Source: Candidatus Gastranaerophilales bacterium
Lineage (GTDB): Bacteria; Cyanobacteriota; Vampirovibrionia; Gastranaerophilales; Gastranaerophilaceae
Assembly (NCBI GenBank): GCA_944325895.1
Contig: CALVCA010000007.1
Location: forward strand, 1-64,000
Direction of reading: 5' to 3'
Length of the DNA stretch: 64,000 bases
Below, piece by piece: positions 51,285 to 58,849 of the stretch (the stretch's first letter is position 1; every line of letters starts with the position of its first letter). The notes beneath the pieces were generated by a model. That model worked only from the letters and a program-made list of their open reading frames with translations. It did not search any database and was not told where the DNA came from. The position numbers and the translations under genes were made by a program.

Positions 51285-52114
51285 ATTTGTCCATAAATAA
51301 CTCTTGCAATATTTGCTAAATCGTTAATTATTTTTATATTTGAAAAGCCGTTAGCTTCCATAATATTTTTAACGTCTTTAAATTGTCCCATGCCTAGTTC
51401 AAATATTAAATAGCCCCTTGAGTTAAGGATTTTTTTTGAATCTTGTGTAATTTTTTCATAAAATTCCAATCCTTTTTCGTCATTTGTAAACAAAGCTTGT
51501 TCAGGATCAAAGAGTACTTCTTTTTGGAGGTTTTGTTTTTCTTTTTCAGGAATATAGGGCGGGTTAGATATTATTATATCAAATTTTTCGCCAGGTTTAA
51601 CGTTTGAAAATATATCTGATTTTCTGAAAATTGCTTTGTTGAATAAGTTTAGTTTAGAGGCATTGTCTAAAGCCGTATTTAGGGCATCTGTAGAAATATC
51701 AACCCCTATAATTCTACAGTCAGTATATTTTGCTATCATGCAGGCAATGCAGCCTGAACCTGTACCTACATCAATAGCTGTTTTTAAATTATTTTCATTA
51801 ATTAAGTCTATAGTTGTTCTTACAAGTATTTCTGTTTCATCACGCGGGATTAAAACATTTTTATTCACAATAAATTTTTCACCCATAAAATCAGCAAACC
51901 CGATTATATGTTGTATAGGCATATGAGTTTTTGCCCGAAGCTCAGCTTTTTCTTTTACAATATCAAGTTTTTTCTTGTCGAGCTTTTTGCCCATGATTAT
52001 TTCTTTTACACCAAATCCCGCAAAATGTTCAATAAGCATTTTTACTTCTATATTTGCTTCGTTAAGCTCAATACCGTTATTCGTTAAAATTTTTACTATA
52101 TCCTGTATTGTCAT
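51281..52114 (-). CDS. prmC: Release factor glutamine methyltransferase PrmC
   Basis: A 277-residue HemK/PrmC. An N-terminal helical domain is followed by IGFADFMGEKFIVNKNVLIP, then RDETEILV, the SAM motif AIDVGTGSGCIACMIA, and the catalytic ISNPPYIPEKE that binds the substrate glutamine. It methylates the GGQ glutamine of peptide-release factors. The usual partner prfA is not adjacent. The start overlaps the upstream helical protein by 38 bases. A four-base overlap with the convergent kinase gene ends it. Confidence 0.93.
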   Translation of the reverse strand: MTIQDIVKILTNNGIELNEANIEVKMLIEHFAGFGVKEIIMGKKLDKKKLDIVKEKAELRAKTHMPIQHIIGFADFMGEKFIVNKNVLIPRDETEILVRTTIDLINENNLKTAIDVGTGSGCIACMIAKYTDCRIIGVDISTDALNTALDNASKLNLFNKAIFRKSDIFSNVKPGEKFDIIISNPPYIPEKEKQNLQKEVLFDPEQALFTNDEKGLEFYEKITQDSKKILNSRGYLIFELGMGQFKDVKNIMEANGFSNIKIINDLANIARVIYGQI

Positions 52115-52592
52115 TTGAATGCTCTGTTAAAATTTTATCTATTTCATCACGTGCTTCAAGTTTTGATGTTAGTTCTTTTTTTTCTATATTATATTTTTTG
52201 CATAAACGTTCATAATAGTAAAGTTGTTTTTTTGTCGGTTCTTCTTTTGACATTTTTACTTCTTGTAAAAATTTTCTTTTTTTCTTCTCAAATTCTTTTT
52301 GAGATTGGATTATCGGTTCTTGTGACTTTTTATAATCATAGTATTTTTTACATTCTTTTAAGTATTTTTTTGTATCTTGTAAAAATTGTTCATTTTCTAA
52401 TAAATTTTTTAAAAATTCAAATCTCGAATTATTGATTTCAAGATAATATTTTTCATCTTCAATAAATTTTTCCAAAATTTGTTCAACCGTAAGGTTTGGT
52501 GATTTTTTTACCAAAGCACGCAAAAAATTACACAGTGCTGATTTCTGTGTTTTTGTAAGTTCTATATAAATTTGTTTTTTAATTTCATACAT
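52077..52592 (-). CDS. Lysine/glutamate-rich helical hypothetical protein
   Basis: A 171-residue charged protein. It begins MYEIKKQIYIELTKTQKSAL and is almost entirely predicted helix, with coiled-coil-like stretches (EFEKKKRKFLQEVKMSKEE). There is no signal peptide and no known motif. Its 3' end overlaps the prmC start by 38 bases, implying coupled translation. TATACT ends four bases before the ATG, so this mRNA may also have a very short leader. Confidence 0.55.
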   Translation of the reverse strand: MYEIKKQIYIELTKTQKSALCNFLRALVKKSPNLTVEQILEKFIEDEKYYLEINNSRFEFLKNLLENEQFLQDTKKYLKECKKYYDYKKSQEPIIQSQKEFEKKKRKFLQEVKMSKEEPTKKQLYYYERLCKKYNIEKKELTSKLEARDEIDKILTEHSNDNTGYSKNFNE

Positions 52593-52661
52593 ATAAAGTA
52601 TAACGAAGTATAACTTTCAAGATTTCACAAACCGGCGAATCATTTTGTCGCCGTGCGATCC

Positions 52662-52862
52662 TCATAAAACCGTGTGCGTATCTCTAACGAACAAATCTTT
52701 GACCGAAAATTTGTGTGTTAATTCAGACTTGCCAAATTTCAACAACTTTCTAACAATAGGATTTGTATGGCGAGACAAACGAATTTGATCAGAAACTTCT
52801 TTACCTCTCGTCTCTTGAGAATTTTCTATTACTCTTAAGTTTTGATTGTTTCTCTCATCCAT
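52662..52862 (-). CDS. Small hypothetical protein (66 residues)
   Basis: Begins MDERNNQNLRVIENSQETRG and continues with a basic, helical segment (IRLSRHTNPIVRKLLKFG). It has the composition of small DNA- or RNA-binding proteins, but no family is recognised. The start is supported by a TATAAT exactly six bases upstream (52874-52869) and no Shine-Dalgarno. It is flanked by non-coding DNA on both sides. Confidence 0.45.
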   Translation of the reverse strand: MDERNNQNLRVIENSQETRGKEVSDQIRLSRHTNPIVRKLLKFGKSELTHKFSVKDLFVRDTHTVL

Positions 52863-52874
52863 AACGTAATTATA
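52863..52874 (-). promoter_or_regulatory. -10 element of the 66-residue protein gene, predicted leaderless
   Basis: Minus-strand TATAAT, six bases (TACGTT), then ATG at 52862. Confidence 0.5.
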
Positions 52875-52994
52875 CCTCGTTATATTTTATTTAAAAAATT
52901 TGTTAAGATAAAATTGCTTAAAAATTATATAATCTTTATATATTGTTACAATTATTTTATTCGGTTACAGAAAAGTTGATGTTTTATTTAAAAT

Positions 52995-53708
52995 TTATAT
53001 TTCAAGTTTGGCAATTTTTACATCAAAAACGCTTTCAATATCAATACCGGTCAAAACATTAGAAATAAGATCATTAGGATTTATAAGATTATCAATATGC
53101 GGCATAATGCCTAATATTTTACTGTCCGTATATTTTTCAATTAATTTAGGCATAGATTTAATACTTATATCTTGAATAATTTCAGGGCAGTCGTTTATTA
53201 TAATGCCTCGAAGTTTAACACCTGCTGATGTCGCCTGATTTATATTTGCAATAGTGTTATTAACGGAGTTTTCTGTAGGGTAAACTACTATTAGCACAGG
53301 TATATTTAGTATTTTAACTAAATCTTGTTCTAAAAAATTTTCGCCTAAAGGAGTTGCAAGACCTGTTGTTCCGTCAGTTAAGATACATTCATATTTTTGT
53401 TTGATTGTTTTATAATCCTGATAAATAGTTTCTTTATTTATATATGTATGTTCAAGTTCGGCTGCTATTGCAGGAATTGCATCGTTTTTTAAAAGATAGG
53501 AAAAATAAGTTTTAATGTAAGGATCTATAAATTTAACAAAAGCTAAATCAGGAGCTTGTATAAATCCATTTTTTTCAATTGCTCCGGTTTGAACAGGTTT
53601 ATAAACACAGGTTGAATAACCTAAGCTTTGCATTGTTGCGGCAAGTCCTGCCGTGATAAATGTTTTGCCGCTGTTTTTTTCTGTACCGGATACAAATAAC
53701 TCTAACAT
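52995..53708 (-). CDS. bioD: Dethiobiotin synthetase
   Basis: A 237-residue BioD. LFVSGTEKNSGKTFITAGLA is the ATP-binding P-loop with the characteristic GTxTxxGKT form, and CVYKPVQTGA holds the conserved Lys/Pro/Thr. DGTTGLATPLGENF (usually VEGAGGxxxP) and GIIINDCPE follow. It closes the ureido ring of dethiobiotin. No other bio synthesis gene is in the window except the start of bioY at 63586, so biotin genes are dispersed. An extended -10 lies six bases before the ATG. Confidence 0.88.
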   Translation of the reverse strand: MLELFVSGTEKNSGKTFITAGLAATMQSLGYSTCVYKPVQTGAIEKNGFIQAPDLAFVKFIDPYIKTYFSYLLKNDAIPAIAAELEHTYINKETIYQDYKTIKQKYECILTDGTTGLATPLGENFLEQDLVKILNIPVLIVVYPTENSVNNTIANINQATSAGVKLRGIIINDCPEIIQDISIKSMPKLIEKYTDSKILGIMPHIDNLINPNDLISNVLTGIDIESVFDVKIAKLEI

Positions 53709-53723
53709 AGCTTTATAGTAGCA
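53709..53723 (-). promoter_or_regulatory. Extended -10 promoter of bioD, predicted leaderless
   Basis: Minus-strand TGCTACTAT (53723-53715), six bases (AAAGCT), then ATG at 53708. No BirA-type operator is evident. Confidence 0.55.
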
Positions 53724-53902
53724 TAAAATAATTTTTGTAAGAATTATTGACCGGCATGATTTATAATTGTAACAAAATATTAAAATTGGTTAATTTTCTG
53801 TTTATTTGGGCTTTTTAGGTTATGCAATTTTTATTTTAGGCAGCTTCAGGGCAATTTTTAGTATTACATATATTTTATATATATAACACGAAAGGAATTA
53901 TT

Positions 53903-54568
53903 ATGAGCGGAGAAGTTCAGAATAATAGACAGAAATCCGATATTTATTTGGGTTTTGGAGGCGGATTACTTCATAGTAACAGCAAAAATCATGTTCCGGG
54001 AAAGATTGAGCATGGTGTTATGTGGCCGTTGAAAGATTCTCCGCATAATGCCGGATATTTTTTGGATATTCATATGGGTGAATCTGTAATTGGCGGCAGT
54101 GTCAAAGGTAAATATTCATATGATTTAAATGAAAAAGTTTCAATAACAGGCGGTTTAGGTGCTGAATATAATAAATTTAAGCAATTAAAGGATCCTCAAT
54201 TTATGCCGAAATCGTCTAAATATGATGTTTTTATTTCACCGGAAGTTTATGATCGTAATGCTAAGGTTAAAGGTGTTAATTATTCCGAGACAACGGTATT
54301 TGGTTCTGTCGGAGCAAATTATAATTTAAGTAAAGATTTACAGCTTTCAGGAAGTTTGGATTTAGGTTGTAAATTATCGGAACTTCCTTCTGATTTAGAA
54401 AGCTCGGAACGTTCAAAAGAACCTTTGAAACCGACATTCAGCGGTAAGCTTAATGTTGGTGCTTCATATAATATTACTGAAATTTTAAGCATCGGGGTTA
54501 ACGGCAGTGCTCCGTTAAGTAAAAAATCAGACGGCTACGTTGGTTTAAGTTTAGGATTGCGGTTTTAA
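53903..54568 (+). CDS. Beta-barrel-like hypothetical protein without signal peptide
   Basis: A 221-residue protein made of alternating strands and ending SDGYVGLSLGLRF; a terminal Phe is the usual C-terminal signature of outer-membrane barrels. DIYLGFGGGLL, VSITGGLGAEYNKFK, GSVGANYNLSKDL and SGKLNVGASYNITE look like transmembrane hairpins. Yet the N-terminus (MSGEVQNNRQKSDIY) is hydrophilic, with no export signal, and AAAGGA fixes the start. Either export uses another route, or the N-terminus has been lost. The gene stands alone and is followed by a clear terminator. Confidence 0.55.
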   Translation: MSGEVQNNRQKSDIYLGFGGGLLHSNSKNHVPGKIEHGVMWPLKDSPHNAGYFLDIHMGESVIGGSVKGKYSYDLNEKVSITGGLGAEYNKFKQLKDPQFMPKSSKYDVFISPEVYDRNAKVKGVNYSETTVFGSVGANYNLSKDLQLSGSLDLGCKLSELPSDLESSERSKEPLKPTFSGKLNVGASYNITEILSIGVNGSAPLSKKSDGYVGLSLGLRF

Positions 54569-54628
54569 GCTTTAATTAAGTATTAAATTTAATTGTTTGG
54601 ATAAAAAATTTATGAGATTGTCTTGACC

Positions 54629-54660
54629 GTTCGCATTTAACGGGTTTGCGGACTTTTTTT
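54629..54660 (+). terminator. Rho-independent terminator of the beta-barrel-like gene
   Basis: GTTCGCA (54629-54635) pairs with TGCGGAC (54647-54653), with one G-T wobble, and seven T follow. Confidence 0.8.
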
Positions 54661-54840
54661 GGAGTTATGCTTCTTTCAAAGCTGCCCTCAGCTCGCTCCC
54701 GTTGTCTTTCCTCCATGCTTGAATTTCGCCTTTAAGCCTGACGGCTTAGCAGGCTCAATATTCTCGCTATCCGGACTAACTCGCTTGCACTCGTGGCGTC
54801 CGTACGGAAATCTGCTCGAACGCAAAATGCGTTCTCATCG
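54661..54840. repeat. G+C-richer intergenic element, probable dispersed repeat
   Basis: About 180 bases with roughly half G+C, against about 30% around it. It reads openly on the plus strand but with a cysteine- and proline-rich product of no plausible fold and no Shine-Dalgarno, so it is treated as a repeat rather than a gene. It leads directly into the long hairpin at 54841. Confidence 0.4.
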
Positions 54841-54886
54841 CTATGTAAATAAAAAGGACGAAACCCGTCCTTTTTATTTACCATAG
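54841..54886. repeat. Long inverted repeat, bidirectional terminator-like
   Basis: TAAATAAAAAGGACG, a short loop, and CGTCCTTTTTATTTA pair perfectly, extended by CTATG/CATAG across one bulged base: about 20 pairs. Its right arm overlaps the first 55-base direct repeat. Confidence 0.75.
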
Positions 54887-54925
54887 AGTTTACGAGTTCA
54901 GAACCCAGCTGATTGAAAATGTTGC
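54871..54925. repeat. 55-base direct repeat, copy 1
   Basis: TTTTTATTTACCATAGAGTT at its start; 49 of 55 bases match copy 2 at 55646-55700. The two copies bracket the HigBA module. Confidence 0.8.
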
Positions 54926-54955
54926 GTAATAATTATAATAAATCAACAATTATAG

Positions 54956-54986
54956 TTGACATATTGTAGTGAAAACGCTACAATAT
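54956..54986 (+). promoter_or_regulatory. higBA promoter with embedded inverted-repeat operator
   Basis: TTGACA (54956-54961), 17 bases, TACAAT (54979-54984), six bases, ATG. Between and over the hexamers ATATTGTAG and CTACAATAT form a perfect 9-base inverted repeat (8-base gap), well placed for HigA or HigBA binding. Confidence 0.75.
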
Positions 54987-54990
54987 AAAT

Positions 54991-55323
54991 ATGAAACAAA
55001 TCAAATTTTATCAACTTGAAAACGGAAAGGAACCCGTAAAAGATTGGCTTATATCTTTGGATTATACAACAAGGGTGAAAATAATCAAAAGACTTGAACG
55101 GTTATACGATGATAATTTTGGAGATTATAAGCAAATTGCTTCAAATCTTTATGAATTAAGATTCTTTTTCGGTAAAGGTTATAGAATTTATTATACAATA
55201 GAAAATAATATTGTCGTAATTCTTTTATATGCTGGAGATAAATCTAATCAGCAGAAAGATATTAAAATTGCCCAATGTTATTTACAAAATATGAAGGGAA
55301 ATAATGATGACAGAATTAAATGA
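54991..55323 (+). CDS. higB: HigB-type toxin (RelE/ParE superfamily)
   Basis: A 110-residue protein of the phage-derived Gp49-like HigB group. EPVKDWLISLDYTTRVKIIK forms the helical pair, and LYELRFFFGKGYRIYYTIEN the central strands with the conserved ELR and RxxY residues used for mRNA cleavage on the ribosome. The toxin precedes the antitoxin and the genes overlap by 20 bases, the normal HigBA order. The predicted mRNA is leaderless, starting at the ATG. The unit lies between two 55-base direct repeats. Confidence 0.9.
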   Translation: MKQIKFYQLENGKEPVKDWLISLDYTTRVKIIKRLERLYDDNFGDYKQIASNLYELRFFFGKGYRIYYTIENNIVVILLYAGDKSNQQKDIKIAQCYLQNMKGNNDDRIK

Positions 55324-55594
55324 TTTTATTATAGAACAACTAAAAGATGAAAAATTTCAAAAAGAATATATGAATGAAAGTCTTGCTGAATATATTAACG
55401 ATGGAGATTTTAATGCGTTCTTCCGTTCTTTAGAACTGGTAATAAAATCTAGAGATAGTATTTCCGGTTTCTGTGAAAAAGCAGGAATTGACAGAGCTAT
55501 GTTATATCAAATTTTCAATGGAAAAAGAGTCCCAAAAGTTGATACTCTTGCTAAGATTTTAAAAACTTTAGGTTATAATCTAAAAATTGCATAA
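55304..55594 (+). CDS. higA: HigA-type antitoxin (XRE family)
   Basis: A 96-residue protein. The N-terminal 45 residues (LNDFIIEQLKDEKFQKEYMN) are helical and probably cover the toxin. The C-terminal half is a helix-turn-helix: SISGFCEKAGIDRAMLYQIF then NGKRVPKVDTLAKILKTLGY, the addiction-module antidote form. Two adjacent ATGs (55304, 55307) are possible starts. It neutralises HigB and should repress the operon through the inverted repeat at 54961-54986. A terminator hairpin follows at 55615. Confidence 0.88.
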   Translation: MMTELNDFIIEQLKDEKFQKEYMNESLAEYINDGDFNAFFRSLELVIKSRDSISGFCEKAGIDRAMLYQIFNGKRVPKVDTLAKILKTLGYNLKIA

Positions 55595-55614
55595 AACTTT
55601 TATAATAAATTAAT

Positions 55615-55650
55615 AAAAAGAGGATTAGGCTTAAAACCTATCCTCTTTTT
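55615..55650 (+). terminator. Rho-independent terminator of higBA
   Basis: AAAAAGAGGAT and ATCCTCTTTTT pair around an inner AGG/CCT stem, with the T run merging into direct-repeat copy 2. Confidence 0.75.
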
Positions 55651-55700
55651 ATTTACCATAGAGTTTACGAGTTTAGAACCTGGTTGCTGGAAAATGTTGC
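55646..55700. repeat. 55-base direct repeat, copy 2
   Basis: 49 of 55 bases match copy 1 (54871-54925); the first 28 bases are identical. Differences cluster in the second half. The next 100 bases, to 55800, hold no assignable feature. Confidence 0.8.
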
Positions 55701-55800
55701 ATGAAAAGATTGAAAGTACGAGCAAAAGAAATGTTTTGCATTCTGATAAAATTTAGTTGTACCGAATATGAGATTGAAATGCTGTAACAAATCGCTTGTT

Positions 55801-55862
55801 CTTATTTCAATTTTAGTTGCAAAATTGAAATAAGAGTGTTATAATGAACATGTTATTTCAAT
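55801..55862 (+). promoter_or_regulatory. fic promoter with repeated inverted half-sites
   Basis: CTTATTTCAATTTT (55801-55814) and AAAATTGAAATAAG (55821-55834) are a perfect 14-base inverted repeat. A third half-site TTATTTCAAT (55853-55862) lies at the predicted transcription start. TTGCAA (55818-55823) and TATAAT (55840-55845), 16 bases apart, form the promoter between them. A weaker ATTGAAAT occurs at 55773-55780. Confidence 0.75.
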
Positions 55863-55874
55863 TTCGGAGTTGCC

Positions 55875-57017
55875 ATGGACAATAGAGCAGGAATATACAA
55901 AAATAATTTATCAGGAGATATGGCATATAAATCATTTATGCCGAGTTTATTGCCTCCAAATCCGCCAATAGAACTTGACAAAGATATTGTAGATTTATTA
56001 GTAAAAGCCAATAAACAGCTTGCAATACTTGAAGGAATTTCAAGCAGAATTCCTAATATTCATTTGTTTATTTCTATGTATGTCAGAAAAGAAGCACTTA
56101 TGTCCTCTCAAATTGAAGGTACTCAGGCAACTTTAGAAGATATCTTAGACCCATGCTTGGAAGAAAATACAAACAGACCAGTTGGTGATGTTGTAAACTA
56201 CATAAAAGCAACTGATTATGCAATTAATAGATTGAAAGAGTTACCATTGTGTAATCGCTTAATTAAAGAGGCTCATGAAGTTTTATTATCAGGAGTTAGA
56301 GGACAAAATAAAAGCCCCGGCGAATTTAGACATTCTCAAAACTGGATTGGTGCAGCAGGTTGTAATTTACAAAATGCACGCTATATTCCGCCTTCTGTTG
56401 AAGATATGATTCAAGCGATGTCTGATTTAGAAAAATATATTAATGGTGATGATGACCTCGATGTTTTAATTAGAGCAGCTTTAATTCATTATCAATTTGA
56501 AACTATCCACCCGTTTTTGGATGGTAACGGCAGAATTGGACGCCTTTTAATAACCTTGTTTTTAATGGAAAAGAAAATTTTAAGTACTCCGGCATTGTAT
56601 ATTTCTTATTTCTTGAAAAAAAATAGAATTGAATATTATGACAGAATCAATGAAGTACGCTTAAAAGGAAACTACGAACAATGGATTAAGTTTTTCTTAG
56701 AAGGTGTTTATGTATCAGCAAAAGACGCTGTTGAAACGATTGATAAGTTAACATCATTGCATGATAACTATTGCCTAAAAATTGAGAGTTTGGGACGCAG
56801 AGCTAAAAACGCAATGCGAGTATTTGAATACTTAGAATCAAATCCTATTATTGAAATTCAAAAAACGGCTAAAGAGCTTGATATAGCCTTCAATACTATG
56901 TCAAGCATAGTCAAAGACCTGATTAGTATCGGCATCCTTGAACAAACTTCAACACAAAGCAGAAATAGAACTTTTGCGTATAAAGAGTATTTGGAAATTT
57001 TAAAAGAAGGGACATAA
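55875..57017 (+). CDS. Fic-family protein with N-terminal inhibitory motif and winged helix
   Basis: A 380-residue Fic protein. SSQIEGTQA near residue 78 is the inhibitory helix motif (S/TxxxEG), which makes it a class II, self-inhibited enzyme. HPFLDGNGRIGRLL carries the full catalytic HxFx(D/E)GNGRxxR set. The last 70 residues (EIQKTAKELDIAFNTMSSIV) form a winged helix-turn-helix. It should transfer AMP from ATP to a target protein hydroxyl. The DNA-binding end, together with the triple half-sites at its promoter, suggests autoregulation. GGAG precedes the ATG. It belongs to the accessory island beside tRNA-Arg. Confidence 0.92.
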   Translation: MDNRAGIYKNNLSGDMAYKSFMPSLLPPNPPIELDKDIVDLLVKANKQLAILEGISSRIPNIHLFISMYVRKEALMSSQIEGTQATLEDILDPCLEENTNRPVGDVVNYIKATDYAINRLKELPLCNRLIKEAHEVLLSGVRGQNKSPGEFRHSQNWIGAAGCNLQNARYIPPSVEDMIQAMSDLEKYINGDDDLDVLIRAALIHYQFETIHPFLDGNGRIGRLLITLFLMEKKILSTPALYISYFLKKNRIEYYDRINEVRLKGNYEQWIKFFLEGVYVSAKDAVETIDKLTSLHDNYCLKIESLGRRAKNAMRVFEYLESNPIIEIQKTAKELDIAFNTMSSIVKDLISIGILEQTSTQSRNRTFAYKEYLEILKEGT

Positions 57018-57046
57018 ACGAATAACGTTAATTCTCTTAAAACAAT

Positions 57047-57083
57047 AAATAAGACAGGATAACAAAAGTCATCCTGTCTTATT

Positions 57084-57084
<1 letters not shown>
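57047..57084. terminator. Hairpin between fic and tRNA-Arg
   Basis: AAATAAGACAGGAT and ATCCTGTCTTATTT form a perfect 14-base stem around a 10-base loop. It can serve the fic transcript and, on the other strand, the tRNA transcript. Confidence 0.65.
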
Positions 57085-57157
<73 letters not shown>

Positions 57158-57374
57158 TTATATTTCAATCTTATCATGAAAAAATTTTCTTGCAACTTTC
57201 TTTGATATAAAATTCTACCTTTTTTAATTTTTATTTGTGTAACAAAATGTAAAATTAATTTTTTTAGGTTCAAAGTCTTTTATAATCTCTATTTATGCCA
57301 AATGGCTTAAATCTTATTAGCAATTAATTAATAAATATATACTTTATATATATAAGGATTGAAAGAGTATAACT

Positions 57375-58412
57375 ATGGGTTTAGAATTAAATTCGTTAAT
57401 GATGCAGCCGGCAATACCCAAAACTACCACTGCTAAAGCATCAAAAACATCTAAAAAAGACATTGTAATTGATTTTTCAGCAAAGCCATCACAGCCTGAT
57501 AATATGGTTAAAACTGAAACTTCGGCTCCTGCCGCTTCTGTTGAAGTAATTACATCCGCTTTAAGTCCTGATATTGATGTTAATACAGCACCGTGGGAGA
57601 TTACAAGTCTTGATCCAAATCTTAATTGTAAATCTCCAGACGATTTTGTTAAAGAAAATAATTTAATTTTAGATGAAATAGAAGATGGTTTATTTGAATT
57701 TGATAGTTCCGGCGGATTGCAAATATTATGTAAAAATCCTGAAACCGGTCAAGTGTACAGCGATATAAACCGTAACGGAAAACTTATAAGCAGAGTTTAT
57801 TATTATGAGAATTCGGATGGTACTATAATATACAATAAAGGTGAAAAGGTATTGTATGATTATCCTAGTGAAGACACAATTGTGACAACTGTTTTAAAAC
57901 CGGGCACATTACCTGTTAAAATTTATTATAATAAAACTACAGGAAAAAATTTTCGTCAGGATGTTATAGAAGAAAATAAAATAACTGAAATTTATTATGA
58001 TGAATTAGGAAATCAAATTAAACAAAATGTTGTTGAAAAATCAGGCACAGATCCTGTAAAAATCAAAGAAACAAATATTGATTTTATAGAACCTGAAAAA
58101 AGTTCATCTGTTGAACATATATTGGATTTGACAACCGGGAAACCAAGATCGTCAATTTATTATGATAATAAAGGAAGAAAGCTTTCTGAAAGTCAGGTTT
58201 TATATGACAGTTACGGTCGGATTTATATCGAATCAATAACAAATTTTGATAAACGCGGCAGAGTTGATAGTACGGAGTATACAAAACAAAATACTTTTGG
58301 ACGTCTTTGCTGGGTAAAATCAATTACAAATTACGATTCTAAAGGTCAAGTTACCGACACTAGCAGGTTTATAGTGGATGAACACGGAAATTATTTAGGT
58401 GATGCTTTTTAA
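57375..58412 (+). CDS. Hypothetical protein with YD/MORN-like text repeats
   Basis: A 345-residue protein. A low-complexity Ala/Thr/Ser/Lys N-terminal 60 residues is followed by a beta-rich part with loosely repeated YYDxxGxxI/L elements (ITEIYYDELGNQIKQN, RSSIYYDNKGRKLSESQVLY, SITNFDKRGRVDSTEY, SITNYDSKGQVTDTSRF). These resemble YD, YwqK or RHS-type strand repeats. There is no signal peptide. The start lies after a gap of about 215 bases with AT-rich DNA and a weak AAGAG. The function is unknown; a surface or export-dependent protein is possible. Confidence 0.5.
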   Translation: MGLELNSLMMQPAIPKTTTAKASKTSKKDIVIDFSAKPSQPDNMVKTETSAPAASVEVITSALSPDIDVNTAPWEITSLDPNLNCKSPDDFVKENNLILDEIEDGLFEFDSSGGLQILCKNPETGQVYSDINRNGKLISRVYYYENSDGTIIYNKGEKVLYDYPSEDTIVTTVLKPGTLPVKIYYNKTTGKNFRQDVIEENKITEIYYDELGNQIKQNVVEKSGTDPVKIKETNIDFIEPEKSSSVEHILDLTTGKPRSSIYYDNKGRKLSESQVLYDSYGRIYIESITNFDKRGRVDSTEYTKQNTFGRLCWVKSITNYDSKGQVTDTSRFIVDEHGNYLGDAF

Positions 58413-58417
58413 GAATT

Positions 58418-58849
58418 TTATTGTGAGCTATTCTCTCTTAAAATTTTAAAATAATTTTTTAAAATTTCATCACACTCTTTTTCCATAATGCCGCCATATA
58501 CTGTGGTTTTTGAATTGATTAATTTTCTTAAGTCAATTTTAGAGCCTAAAGCTCCGTATTTTGGGTCATATGAGCCAAAATATACAGTTTTTATTCTAGA
58601 ATTTATAATAGCCCAGGCACACATTGGGCACGGTTCTAATGTTACATATAATTCGCAGTCGTCTAAACGCCATCTGCCAAGTATTTTTTCAGCTTTGCGA
58701 ATTGCAAGTATTTCTGCATGGCCGGTAACATCTTGACTTTTTTCTTTACAATTTACAGCTGAGGCTATAATTTCTCCGTTTTTTATAATAATGGCTGCTA
58801 CAGGGATTTCATCCTTAATTGTTTTTGCAAGATTAATCGCTTGCTGCAT
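58418..58849 (-). CDS. tadA: tRNA-specific adenosine deaminase
   Basis: A 143-residue TadA. HAEILAIRKAEKILGRWRLD contains the catalytic HAE, and LYVTLEPCPMCAWAIINSRI the zinc-binding PCxxC. VYFGSYDPKYGALGSKIDLR is the usual downstream segment. It deaminates A34 of tRNA-Arg(ACG) to inosine. The start at 58849 overlaps the 3' end of the histidine kinase gene by 17 bases, so it is the third gene of the two-component operon. Confidence 0.92.
   Translation of the reverse strand: MQQAINLAKTIKDEIPVAAIIIKNGEIIASAVNCKEKSQDVTGHAEILAIRKAEKILGRWRLDDCELYVTLEPCPMCAWAIINSRIKTVYFGSYDPKYGALGSKIDLRKLINSKTTVYGGIMEKECDEILKNYFKILRENSSQ

Noticed and set aside
54659-54886. Open frame of 75 codons across the G+C-richer element
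   Set aside because: No ribosome binding site, implausible composition, and its 3' end is a hairpin terminator; it is better explained as a dispersed repeat.
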